64,000 bases of DNA, taken from NCBI GenBank assembly GCA_020137815.1, contig CM035351.1, positions 8,396,743-8,460,742 on the forward strand. The letters are read 5' to 3'. The DNA comes from Hormiphora californensis (lineage: Eukaryota > Ctenophora > Tentaculata > Cydippida > Pleurobrachiidae). Positions 1 through 11,159 of this stretch are shown here, in pieces; positions within the stretch are counted from its first letter, which is position 1, and each line of letters starts with the position of its first letter. The notes beneath the pieces are model-generated. The model worked only from the letters and a program-made list of their open reading frames with translations, did no database searches and had not been told where the DNA came from. The translations under genes were made by a program, and so were the position numbers.

Positions 1-948
1 TTTAAATTCTAGTTAAAATTATCTTTATATATATTATCTCACGCTCTTTATCACATGTCAAAAATAAAACCCAATTGATGTTTATATTGACGTGTCTCGA
101 CTTGCAAAATATTTTTTTCTTCTAGAAAGTTATGTGTTATAAAGATGGGATAAAGATTAGTCTTTTCATTAATCAAATATTCGATATTATTATTTGTCAT
201 GCTGGTTCATTCTCCTTCTCAACATCATCTCACCTGCTAAAACGTTGATATTTTGTTGCCGAAGGGCATCCCGGGCGATCTCAAGACATCTCAGATGCAT
301 CATAGTGGGAGGGTTGAAGCATCCCGAGAGAACCAGGACCACCGACCTCCCCTTGCTCATCTATAACATATGTGTTGGACAAAGTTAGTGATTTAGGGCA
401 TTGTGGAATAGGGAAGGAGTTAGGTAAAGATAAAAAGGGTAGGATTTAGAAAAGGGAATGTAATGGGAAAAGGATTTAGGACAAGAAGGGAGCTGGAGAA
501 TGTGTTACCTTGCGATTGAAAACGGACGGGGACTTCATACTGGGGTAGAACAGGAAGAGAGCAACAACGACAACAACAGAGTCAAAGTATTGGAAAGAAG
601 GAAAATAATTACCTCCAATTATCTTGACAGACTCTATGGCGGGGTACGTGATAGAGTGTCAATGTAATTATATATTGTTGCCCGGGTATGGACTGTATTT
701 CAACATTTTAAAAGAGTAAAAATAAAATATATATCATGTTAACGAATAGTTCAACACGCTCTGTTATCATCGTACGGTGCGACAGCACAACGTTTTGTTG
801 TAGCCTCTATTGGGAATACTAAAATGTCCATATAGTTCGTCACATTCCTCGTGTATATCTTCACCTGGAAGAAAGTTTGTTTTTTTCAAACCCAGAGCGC
901 GGGAAAGCAGGGTCGAGCAAGGCAAGAAGAAGGCATTAAAACATTATA
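1..948. other. AT-rich intergenic, no gene seen
   Basis: No convincing exon is visible. The right end (about 885-930) contains a motif reading ...GGGTCGAGCAAGG... that resembles the 3' part of a short dispersed element seen elsewhere in the window (32.1 and 53.3 kb). The small ORFs here lack homology that I can recognise. Confidence 0.4.
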
Positions 949-2943
949 CAGTCGGGCCCCGATTTACCGGGATCCTCGGGTGAAGCCATTTTGCCCGGTA
1001 AATCGGGGTGCCCGGTATATCGGGGTAGAGCATATTTGACCCATAAATGATAAACCCTACCCATAAATCCTACTTTTGTCCAAAATTCTATACCAAGACA
1101 CCTCTAACTGTATAGTATACATTTATTGATGACAATATGAGCATTGCTTCTGTCATCTCTATTATAATTTGGAGATGAACGTCGTCGAAGCCGTTCGTTA
1201 GGCGGTATCTACGCGACAGTGCTCCTTCATAAAATACTTTATGTGACCAAAGCTGTAAAGCTGTCATTCACACTTTTGGAACTTCCAGTGGAAGTTAATT
1301 AATATTTTCGAATGACTTTTGACATGCCAGTCCCCATAGTTACCAATTCAGTTGCCATGGCAACCGTGTTATTGACGTTGAAAGGGGCGAAAAAAAACCA
1401 CCCGGCGAAGCCGGGTGGGTTATTAGAAAGCCCTTACTTGAGGCTTATGTGATACATAATGAGCTATATAATGAGCTGTATAATAGAATTATACTGTATT
1501 GCAGTTCTATACAAAACCTTTCCAACAATGCCTGGACAAGCCCCTATAACACCCCCCTAATGCTAATACCCCGCCCTTCTTATCCATTGTCCAACCCCCT
1601 TACCCTTATAACAGATCTTTTAGCAACGGATGACCATCTGCCACCACCAAAATGCAGCTATTTCGTGCGAAATGCAGCTCTATTTTGTGCTTTCTCCTTT
1701 GGGAGACTAAAGACAGTCAAATCTTCCTTTTCTCCTCATATTCTCATACATTGTCTTTCTCTCTTTTTCTACTACTGGAGTCATTCCTTTACAATCTTCC
1801 CCTTTAAAAATCATCCTTTTATGCATTCTAGTTAGAAATAAAAAATTTAAAAAATTCAAAAAAAATGTAAAAACTGTTTCTAAGGTAAACCACCCCGACC
1901 GAGTCCGAATCGTGTTTCGAATTGGTGCATCTAATCGCATGTCCTGCCGCTAATTAGACGGTTCGACACGAACCGATACGTGATACCATGCCGAATCTGG
2001 GCATCCTAAGCGGGGTGAGGAAGTATCAAAATTTCAAAATAACTTTTTCTCTGAAAATTTACGGGGAGCATCGATCAAAGCATTGGCAATCTTACTATAA
2101 AATTTTGCAAAAAAAGTTTTAAAATTTTTAAAGGTATACCAGCCACGTCCGAATCCTGTTTCGAATCGGTGCATCTTATCACGTGTTATGCCGCTAATTA
2201 GACGGTTTGAAACGAACTGATACGTGATCCCTATTAGACCTAGCGAATTGCAAATGCAAGTTTACCAACCGGCAAAACCTCGAAAATTTTCAAAAAAAAA
2301 TCGGGGGAAAGAAATCCTCCCGGTAAATCGGGGTTCCGGTAAATCGGGGCCCGGTAAATCGGGGTCCGACTGTATTTGAATATAACAGTGAATATATTCA
2401 CTGTTATCCAAAAAATTTAAAAAATTCAAAAAAAATGTAAAAACTGTTTCTAAGGTAAACCACCCCGACCGAGTCCGAATCGTGTTTCGAATTGGTGCAT
2501 CTAATCGCATGTCCTGCCGCTAATTAGACGGTTCGACACGAACCGATACGTGATACCATGCCGAATCTGGGCATCCTAAGCGGGGTGAGGAAGTATCAAA
2601 ATTTCAAAATAACTTTTTCTCTGAAAATTTACGGGGAGCATCGATCAAAGCATTGACAATGATTCTGTAAAATTTTGCAAAAAAAATAATGAAATTTTTC
2701 TAAGGTATATCAGCCACGTTCGAATCGTGTTTCGAATCGGTGCATCTTATCACGTGTCATGCCGCTAATTAGACGGTTTGAAACGAACTGATACGTGATC
2801 CCTATTAGACCTAGCGAATTGCAAATGCAAGTTTACCAACCGGCAAAACCTCGAAAATTTTCAAAAAAAAATCGGGGGAAAGAAATCCTCCCGGTAAATC
2901 GGGGTTCCGGTAAATCGGGGCCCGGTAAATCGGGGTCCGACTG
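949..2943. mobile_element. Non-autonomous pogo/mariner-like DNA element with internal tandem duplication
   Basis: The left end begins CAGTCGGGCCCCGATTTACC at 949 and the matching inverted end finishes at 2372, and again at 2943, as GGTAAATCGGGGTCCGACTG. TA dinucleotides lie immediately outside (947-948; 2373-2374; 2944-2945), as expected for Tc1/mariner/pogo target duplications. Subterminal copies of the CGGTAAATCGGGG motif are clustered at both ends. No transposase ORF is present, so the element is non-autonomous. The right 570 bp occur twice in tandem, so the second terminus is a duplicate. Class assignment is inference from TA plus the CAGT-type terminus. Confidence 0.75.
1143..1445. repeat. 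Probable relative of the TIR element at 27.9 kb
   Basis: This stretch inside the pogo-like element holds the string GCTCCTTCATAAAA, an RFX X-box-like palindrome (GTTGCCATGGCAAC, near 1351), and a hairpin CCCGGCGAAGCCGGG near 1402. The same three ingredients occur inside the TIR element at 27863-29311, so this may be a degenerate or truncated family member nested here. Support is only by shared motifs. Confidence 0.35.
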
Positions 2944-2981
2944 TATTTGAATATAACAGTGAATATATTCACTGTTATCCA
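1842..2981. repeat. Tandem duplication, period about 570 bp, two copies
   Basis: Copy 1 (about 1842-2410) and copy 2 (about 2411-2981) are nearly identical from the A-rich start through the terminal inverted repeat and the following palindrome (ATAACAGTGAATATATTCACTGTTAT). A few differences exist, for example near 2090-2100 versus 2660-2680. The second copy carries the transposon terminus into the 3' end of PRPF6. Confidence 0.85.
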
Positions 2982-5900
2982 AATGATATATCAGGATGGT
3001 ATAATCACGGTGTATGTACCTTAGCTCAGGAAGTTGTCGTGCACACGATTTCAGCATTAGTTCAACATTACCATCGTTCCGCCAGTGTTCTATTGCTTTC
3101 CGTAACTTACACCATCTCTCACCGTGCTTGGGATCCGCCTGCACACACTTATCAACCTATAGGGGAGGGGGATAAAGTTATAGACAATACTTTTGGGAGT
3201 AGCTGCATACATCATAGATGATATCCCCAAACACAGATATAATATCCATCTGAAGAAACATAGGGAAAGTGCAATTGTTCACCTGCAATAGTTCGGGCGG
3301 GGGGGTACTTAGGGTTAGGGGCTGGGGAGACAGTAATATCAATTAACAGTAATTAATATTTTGCCCTGGCCGGATAGGTTTATTGCCCCATAGTAATATC
3401 GATTCCCACAGAAACTTTTAAAAACCTGAACACGTCAAGATGACTTGCCGCGAGGAAGAATAGTATCATTTAGCTGATATAAACGGTGTATATATTATCA
3501 TACTTTTAGTATGATGTGCGTTAGTAAATCTAGTCATTCATCACTGTGAGACAGCGGTTTCCTAATGACGAGTGAGTGTATTATATAGAAAGAGCTGGAA
3601 ATGAATCGAATATAGTGGCGGTTAATACAGGGCTTGAAACTTAACAGCTGTATAAATCAACCCCTTGCACCTGTAGTAGTCGTAGTCGTTGAAACTTAAC
3701 GTAATTAATCATGTTGTGAGAGAGAGAGAGAAAGAGAGAGAAAAGGGAGAGAGAGAGAAAAAGGGAGAGAGGGAGAGAAAGGGAGAGAGGGAGAGAGAGA
3801 GAACTTTCACTACTTTAACTTTCCCACCCCATGCATGAAGTCTAGAGCTCAACTTCTTAACAGTTTAAATCATTGCAGCTTGATTCGCTGAATTTTATTA
3901 GTTATCAAATCACGCGTGAAATAAAACCTGTCGCATCTACCCATCTTCGTATTGCATAACGCAATTTTGTGTTTTTATGGTATAGCTTTTATATCAGATT
4001 TTATAATTTGTTCTTGCTATTCTTTTAAAAATGACTCTAAAATTTAATATATGCCAATTTCCAGATGTTAAAGGAACACGCAGACAGGGTCACCATGACA
4101 ACCCTGGCCGTAGTCATAGGAACCACCGGGGCCATCCTAAACCTCCTCTGCCTGCTATTCTACATCCGTTACCCATCCTCCTCCCTTGGTCGGCGGCTCC
4201 TAACTGTCCTGTGTGTGGCGGACTTGTGCATGTGCACCACCTCCGCAGTGACCGAGCTAACCGAGGCTTTAGTGTTTTTCAAAGTTATTGAAAAGGTAGA
4301 TATCCTGACAGGAGCGTATCTCGTTGTCAGTTCTCTAGTGATGGTATGTTACGAGAGTACCACATTCCTGACTGTCACCCTCAGCTGCACCCGGACCATG
4401 TCCTTCTTTCTACCCACTGTGAAACACAAGGGACGGCTCCTAACTACCGCTGTTATAGTATTCCATATCCAGGTGGTTGCTAGGGAGACTGCATTCGTGT
4501 TGCTAACCTGGGTTACTGAGTACAAGGATATTGATAATGAGCTGCTGACAGAGATACATGACCGCCTCGATCAGATATGCCAGATGATGACATTTGCAGT
4601 TACCGTGCTGGGGGTTCTCCTGGTGTTAGCCCTCACTATAGGCTGTATTGTGAGACTACAATGTGGGGCTAGTACCTACCAAAATGAGGGCTACAACCAA
4701 GATCAACCGTCGTGCGACCATCACAGTGACGATCATCTCCACATTGTTCTGTGTCCTGAAACCTATCCTACATCACGTGCGGGGGACTAGAGTTGGTATT
4801 GGGTGACGGACCTAAGAGCTTGTGTACCCTATTTCTATTCTCTTTCCCGTGTTAAACTCCATGGTGAATCCCGTGGTGTTTATTGTCAGGAACACCCGGA
4901 TGCGGGCTTATTTCTGGGACTTTGTTATTCGACCAGTTATCTGTAAAGTCCAGGAGATACAATTCGGGGCATACTTAGATGGAGAATACAAGAGGTGTTT
5001 TATTGTATTTATTGATATATAATGCTGTATTGTAGTTTAGCCAGAAATTCATGTCATCTTTAAATGACTAATCAAATTCATTTCGTCTTATTTTACTTAT
5101 TTGACTAATCAATCAAAATATAAAAATCAATCAAAATATAAAAATCTTCATAAAAACGCCAAATAAGGCCCTCAAATATGTTTTCCAAGCCGTGAGAATT
5201 TAGAATGCACCCCCCTTCAAACAGGTTATACTGTCCCCCGCAGCTGATGCTGTACTAACTCTGCACAATCGCTATGAGGGGCAACATGTCAATCGACAAA
5301 CCCCCCCCCAATGTCACATACCAAAATCTGGAGTTCCTGTTCAGTTCCGTGTGCGAGGGTGAACTTGTAGTATGCTGCCCATGTGTCTCCGTGATCAGGG
5401 TCCAGCTTCACCGCCTTCACAAACCACTCCCTCGCCTTCTTGTTCTTCCTCTCCAGCCAGAATAACTTTGCGACCGATAACACAACCTGATTATGGTGGG
5501 ATGGTCGATATGTTACATGTCTTATTTCAATTGTAGGAGTGGTCTAATACCGTCTGCAATTGTCTGACACGCTAAATTGAAATATTTCCAGAACACACAC
5601 GTGTCAACTTACATGTGCATCATTATCACAATTCTTCAGAGCATCCACACTTTTAGTTTTCCTGGCAGGTCTGGGTGCCATGAAGATACCCTCACTCCAC
5701 AGACGGCCTGATTTGGGACACGACTGGAGAGCTCGGGCGAGGAGGGCTTGAGCAACATTGTCATTTCCAGCCTTTACCTCCAGTCTGATGGCATGGACCC
5801 ACAGCTCATCATTCAAGGGGTTCCTAACCCTTGCTTTCTCCAGGATGGACCGGGCCTTGGTGATGTTCCCCTCCCCGACCTCAGTGTTGGCGAAGAGAAC

Positions 5901-8900
5901 CCACAGAGGTATGGAGTTAGGACACCTCTTGATACCCAGATCAAATGTAGTCCGGGCTGCATCTAGTTTTCCCATTTGGATCTCTATCTGCCCCTTCATC
6001 ATGTAGAATTTAGGGAATTCAGGGAACTTGGTAACCCCTGTTGCTATGGTAGAGAGTGCACCGGGCAGGTTGTCAAGGCACCACTCCAGTCGGGCACTCT
6101 TCATCCAAACACGAGCCGTGCCTGGGAGAAACACACGTTATAGAGGTACTAAATGTTAAAAACAAATGTTAACACAACATGTACCAAAACTGGCTCGAAG
6201 TTCTAAAACACCCGTACCTGCTGTTTCCCTGGCCTTCTGTAAGAGCTTCCGGGCCCGTTCATGCTCATTATTCTTGCTTTCCAGGGTTATAGCAGCAATC
6301 CATATCTCCTCGCTGTTCGGGTTAGCTCCAAACGCGTCATTGAGGATTGACCGCGCCTCGGGGACATTACCCGCCAACCACTTGCTCTTAGCCCGCATCA
6401 ACCAGAGAACCTCAGCCTAATAAAATATCGAAATGTTAGTGCATAAATTTCTACTAGCTCATTATACAAGTTTCTTGCTGGACCCTCTCATCTTGTTAGA
6501 ATATTCCTTACCTTAGGACAGTGTGTGACTGCTTTCTGTAGCAGTGTCTCATACTGCTCAATCGAACCGTGGTTTTTCTCAAAGAATGCAGCCCTCATCC
6601 ATATACTCTTCTTTAGGGGGAAGACAGTGAGGGTGTAGGCGTACACGGCCCTGGCTGAGTTGAATGCTTTGTTCGCGATGAAGGAGTCAGCATCTTCCAT
6701 CCAGGTGTGTTTCCTGTCTTCTGCTTCCACTCCCAGGGCTAAAAAGGAGAGGATGGGAATGTGTTGGAAAGAAAATTAAAGGGTTGTTGTCTATTGTCTA
6801 AACTGGTTGATTGAACCGTTTGTCCCTGGTCATGGAAACAAACGGTTGAATATCTAAAAAACCAGATTGGTGAAGAACATAAACAATTCCATGCCCCTGA
6901 GTCTTGTGAACAGTGGTGCGCGCGAACACCTCTATTTTGAAGGGAGTGGAGTTGGCGCGTTACGTACATGACTACTGCAATAGCGCTATCTGTGAGAGGT
7001 CAAATACAAGTTTCGATCAACAATAATTTTAGAAATTATGTTCAGTAATTTAATTCTAAAAGTTAAACTTACAGATGACGGTTCGAACAATAGCTTGACA
7101 TGTAATGGGGGAATCAGCCCTATCACACTCTTCTGCATCTTTCAGCCACTGCTCCCTGTTGATCTCCACCATATTAGCTTTGAGTGAAGTCACCGCTCTT
7201 TCTATAATCTGTAGGGGTTGTGATGTTCAGTACTTCAACTACTATGTACAATATAAATCTTCTAGGGCCGCTAGAATCTACTTTATTAGGCAAGGACACC
7301 TTCAACAAGGGGTATGATAACCCGCAATCATCAATGATGTTCCTGTTGATGTGGGCAGTATTTGATCTCCAAGTACTCTGGTTTAGTACTGCAAAGCACT
7401 GCCGGACATAAGTCATGAAACCAGGGAAGACACCAACCGAATGAGAAGGAACAGTACGTGAAACTGAGTATTACCCACGCAGTGAGATCAGATGGATGAG
7501 GGGTTGTTTGATGAAGCAAGAGAAAGAGGCATGTTTTGTAAATATCGAAATCTAAAAAACAATCAAAAACAAAACATTCAAAGCCTCATCCACTCGTCTA
7601 GAAGGATCTCAGTAGGGAAGGGTCGATCATCCTCGTTCAATCTGAGCAGGCGGATAATGAACTCTCGAGAGGGCAGGTCCAGGGAGGTATTCAGGAAGTT
7701 TAGACCTTTAGTTTTGTAGTCCTTGACATCCTGGGCTGTAGCAAAGGGGCAGTCACCGTTCAGTAGGCAGTAAGCAAGGCATCCAATGGCCCAGGTTGTG
7801 GAAGGGAGGGATCCGTGGGTTCCGGTGGCAAAGAACTCGGGAGGAAGGTAGACATCAGTTCCCTGGAATCGGTTGTACCGCTCAGCGAGGAGGGAGGCGG
7901 ATCCAAAGTCGATCAGTTTGATCTGTCCAGTGGTAGGGTTGTAGAGGATGTTCTCGTCCTTTATATCACGATGGTCTATCCCAACTGTTAGCATGTAGAA
8001 GACTGTATCCAGGACTCCTCGCAGGATCTTCCTCGCCTCAGCAGGGGCCAGGCATCCGGTACGGTCAATGTAGGAGAAGAGATCCTCAAAACCAGCCACG
8101 TACTCCATGATCAGGATCCAGGAATCGGAGGGCTCATCAAAGTACATCTCCTCCAGGTTCAGGATGTTGGGGTGTTTCAGCTCCTCCCACAGAATGATCT
8201 CATCAGGCAGGTCACAGTCACGGAGCGGGCAGTAGGTCTTCCTCTTGCACTTGGAGTCAGGGATCACCTTGGCAGCATGGAGAGAGCCATCCTCCTTGCT
8301 CTGGACGAGCATGACAGAACCGTAGCCTCCTTCGCCCAGGACTCGGATGGAGGTGTAGAGGTCGGAAACACAGACAGCTGCAGTAGACATGATGTAGTAG
8401 TACAGGTAGCAGTAGTAGAGGATGTAGTGGTAGTAGAGAGGGAAGTGTTTGGGGATGGTTGGTTGATGGAAACGGAAGGGTATAAGTACCCCTGGTATCT
8501 GGACTACAATTGGTATGACGTGGGAAAACTATGTGATCAAGTTGACTAGATTCCCAATAATTGCACGTTCCAATCTCTTGTAATCGGTGGTGTCGTTCAA
8601 TTCAAGTGGTGTTGTGATGTCGAATCTAATTAGGGGTGACAAGACCAATGTTGCTAATGGGTCATGTAACAGGGTCCTGCATTGCTAATCGATCATGTAA
8701 CAAGGCACTGTATTGCTAATGGGTCATGTAACAGCCAACAGGGCCCTAGAGAGCTAATGGGTCATGTAACAGGGATTTGGTTAGCGTAACAAGTTCGTAC
8801 ATTGTTTAGGGCTAATTAGTATAACTCTCTTCCTGAGATCATATGACAATCAGATAAGTTAGCGAGGGAGACTGAGTTAGGGCCGGGGCACTTAGGATTC

Positions 8901-11144
8901 GAATATTATATGGCAGTAAGAAAAAAGTAAGATCATGATCACCCAACATAAAGACATTCTCAAAGGAAACAAACAAACTAACAATCTATACCTTATGAAC
9001 CATCTCTGTATTTCCGTTTGCTTCCTCCAGCCTTGCTGCATTGATCCAAATTTGTCGATCAGTGGGAATCTTCTGTCGGGCAGCATTCAATACTTTCCTA
9101 GCTCCCTCATAACTCTCCAATTTTGCGAGGGCCAACCATAGCTCCACCGAGTTAGGGCAACACTCAACAGCACGACTTAGCAGAATCTTAGCATCTCCTG
9201 GGGAGTAGAGAATTATAGTGAGCTGTGAGAGGAGCATCACTTCAACTGGGGGGTTGTGTAACTCATACTGTGAGGGGGGATCTCACTCAATAACTGACCA
9301 GGTTCCTCTAGTTCAACTGCATCTTTCCAAAGTTTTACAGAGTTAGGAATCTGCTCCAAGGCCTTCCTGAGTACTCTTCTCTTAGCGATCACCTCACCCT
9401 CTAGCTGCACAGCCTTGTCCCAGATCTTAACACTATTAGGCAGGGTTCTGACCGCCTTGGCTATAACAGATTTAGCCATTTCAGGGGGTTGCAATCGAGC
9501 TGCTTCAATCCACACATCTTCGTTGTTAGGACACACCTCACACGCTGCAGAAATAGAGAAGTTGACAATTTTATTAGAGGGAAGAATAAAATTAAAATAA
9601 TAACTGTCAAAATAAAGCAGGTAATATGTCCATAATCGGATTTAGATTTAGATTCAGTACCTTTGACAATGATATTTCGTGCTTGTTGCATTTTTCCAGT
9701 GACTTCCTCAAGCCTCGCTGCAGCTATCCACCCAGGGGCGTGTTTAGGGTTAGTATTGGTCACCGACTGGAGCAACAACCTGCAAAATTAGAGGGTAGAA
9801 ATGTTATAATGTACCTCTAATGGATTATGGAAGAGGTACCCTTCACCCTTGGGAGAAGCCCAATTATTTGTACTGAAATGCACATACACCACTAGGGGCC
9901 TCATGCATGATACTGAGATACTAGTATATACTGAGAAAAGACTAAAGTTAAACTGTAAACTTGCCTTGCTTTTTTGATATCTCCCACTTCTCCCAAGTTT
10001 CGAGGTGTAATGGAGTTCAGGTCAGTAAGGTAACCCTTTGGGTCCACCACTGTCTGTCCAGATACACTGTCCGAGGCCTGGGGATTTGTGTTTACTGAAA
10101 GTGAGGATGAAAGTGAGGATGAAAGTGAAACTGGAACTGACACCAAGATGATATACTCTACCTGATCCAGTTTGACGCCCAACATAGAGTTTTTAGCGAC
10201 CCCAATCTGTAGGAGATCTAACTCCCCAGGAGCGGGTGTCTTGAGACCTAGGGAGGTTGCGGTGCCAGGCATTACGGAGGCAGTACCCGAGTCAGCATAG
10301 GAGTTGTGACCACTTTGATATGCCATCCTCTCAATTACACTATCTGGAACTGGCGTGAACCTCTCTGCTCTCGTGTTCTGGGGAATAAGGAAGGTTATTT
10401 TGTTTTAGGCTGCAACGAAGATTAGAAAATATGGTTCAATAATTGTTGGACATGGGACATGGGCAATGTTTTTACCTTGTTTTTCTTTGTCCTTGTCATA
10501 TTGGTGACCTCAGGTATGGCTTCCCAGTCATACTCATTCATTGAACTCAGTTCTCTTTTGATGTCCTCAAACTGCTGCTGAATCTTTGGTTTTTCAATCC
10601 GGTACCTCTTGATCTCTTCCTTCAACCGCTCCTCTCTCCTCGCCTTCCTCCTCTCGTCCATTCTATCATCTACTCGGTCGTAAATCTTATCTGCCTCTTC
10701 GTCCTCTTTGTCGTAGGGACCAGAGTTGAACAAGTTTCCACCGTACCCTGGGGGAAGTGTAATAATATTAGAGTTATAATGTATCGACTATCGGGCTGAT
10801 CACAACCTGGGAAAGGGTTCAAGCCCGGTAAGTCTATCAGGATGGTCTGCGTTAAAGAGGGTTTGGTATGTGGGACGTTGATGTGTGTAATAATTACCGT
10901 TAAATTCATCATAATTGTTATCATTAAGATCCTCTTCCTCATCAGGCGGCCTGTCGCCTCCCTTTCCCTTGCTGAAGTTCTTGTGCCGCTCATCCGAGAT
11001 GTCATTAGCATCTCGGGCAGGTCCAATATCTGATCGGGTAGTGAAACCAGTGGCACCCCGACCCATTCCCGGGACATAGCCCGGCGGGGCGTTCATCCCG
11101 ATAAACGCCTTCTTCTTCACATTCACTAGGTTTTGCACGTTCAT
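2833..11144 (-). CDS. PRPF6: PRPF6, U5 snRNP/tri-snRNP pre-mRNA processing factor 6
   Basis: PRPF6 bridges U5 and U4/U6 snRNPs in the spliceosomal tri-snRNP. Exons read on the minus strand: 10898-11144, 10476-10747, 10162-10377, 9965-10077, 9661-9779, 9299-9544, 8992-9197, 7073-7208, 6512-6738, 6218-6416, 5613-6121, 5322-5486 and 2833-3156; phases agree throughout. The N-terminal PRP1 domain has the family signature [20 protein letters not shown], followed by the [15 protein letters not shown] acidic segment, [20 protein letters not shown], then HAT/TPR repeats to the C-terminus ([32 protein letters not shown]). I chose the ATG at 11144 because it directly precedes the conserved KKKAFIG start. 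Without its odd tail the protein is about 930 residues, close to the vertebrate length. Odd points: intron 9780-side donor is GC (exon end 9965), the 84-nt intron 10078-10161 is open in frame, and the last exon reads about 60 codons further into a transposon end. A PIM-like kinase and a GPCR pseudogene lie in its introns. Confidence 0.95.
3157..4064. other. PRPF6 last intron, 3' part, with GA-rich microsatellite
   Basis: This part of the 2.1-kb terminal intron of PRPF6 has no exon that I can support. A degenerate (GA)n tract lies at 3718-3804. Confidence 0.5.
4065..5022 (+). pseudogene. Class A (rhodopsin-like) GPCR, disrupted
   Basis: A hydrophobic seven-helix-type protein starts at 4065. 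TM1 is near residues 12-34 and TM2 follows [16 protein letters not shown]3-end motif ([11 protein letters not shown]) stands in the DRY position. TM4 and TM5 run to about residue 195. The frame then breaks near 4660-4685: the continuation [18 protein letters not shown] (TM6 start) is in the other frame from 4684. That frame is interrupted by TGA at 4804 and TAA at 4813, after which TM7 resumes with [18 protein letters not shown], an NPxxY-like segment. One frameshift plus two stops point to a pseudogene, or assembly errors. It lies antisense in the last PRPF6 intron. The ligand class cannot be told. Confidence 0.75.
7578..8390 (-). CDS. PIM-like serine/threonine protein kinase, intronless
   Basis: This is a single uninterrupted 270-residue kinase domain. 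Visible motifs: glycine loop GEGGYGSV (about residue 19), the AAK lysine (about 41), a PIM-type catalytic loop [13 protein letters not shown] within [11 protein letters not shown], a P+1 region with YLPPEFF, and [17 protein letters not shown] in the alphaF-G region, ending [10 protein letters not shown]. The KDENIL...GxxKLIDFGSxxLL pattern and the GDxPF helix are typical of PIM kinases, which are constitutively active and cytosolic or nuclear. All catalytic residues are present. The gene lies wholly inside the PRPF6 intron between exons 8992-9197 and 7073-7208, on the same strand. Lack of introns among intron-rich neighbours suggests a retrogene or lineage expansion. Assignment to PIM rather than another CAMK family is by motif only. 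Confidence 0.85.
   Translation of the reverse strand: MSTAAVCVSDLYTSIRVLGEGGYGSVMLVQSKEDGSLHAAKVIPDSKCKRKTYCPLRDCDLPDEIILWEELKHPNILNLEEMYFDEPSDSWILIMEYVAGFEDLFSYIDRTGCLAPAEARKILRGVLDTVFYMLTVGIDHRDIKDENILYNPTTGQIKLIDFGSASLLAERYNRFQGTDVYLPPEFFATGTHGSLPSTTWAIGCLAYCLLNGDCPFATAQDVKDYKTKGLNFLNTSLDLPSREFIIRLLRLNEDDRPFPTEILLDEWMRL
8651..8775. repeat. Short tandem repeat, about 4 imperfect copies
   Basis: The string GCTAATGGGTCATGTAACAG recurs four times with variants (for example CTAATCGATCATGTAACAAG), spaced about 30-45 bp. It lies upstream of the PIM-like kinase, within the PRPF6 intron. Confidence 0.7.
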
Positions 11145-11159
11145 GGCTGCAGCTACTGA

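Noticed and set aside
4031-4291. 86-codon ORF overlapping the GPCR start
   Set aside because: It is in another frame. The 4065 frame has the transmembrane segments.
8172-8549. 125-codon plus-strand ORF
   Set aside because: It is antisense to the kinase domain, which is clearly the coding frame.
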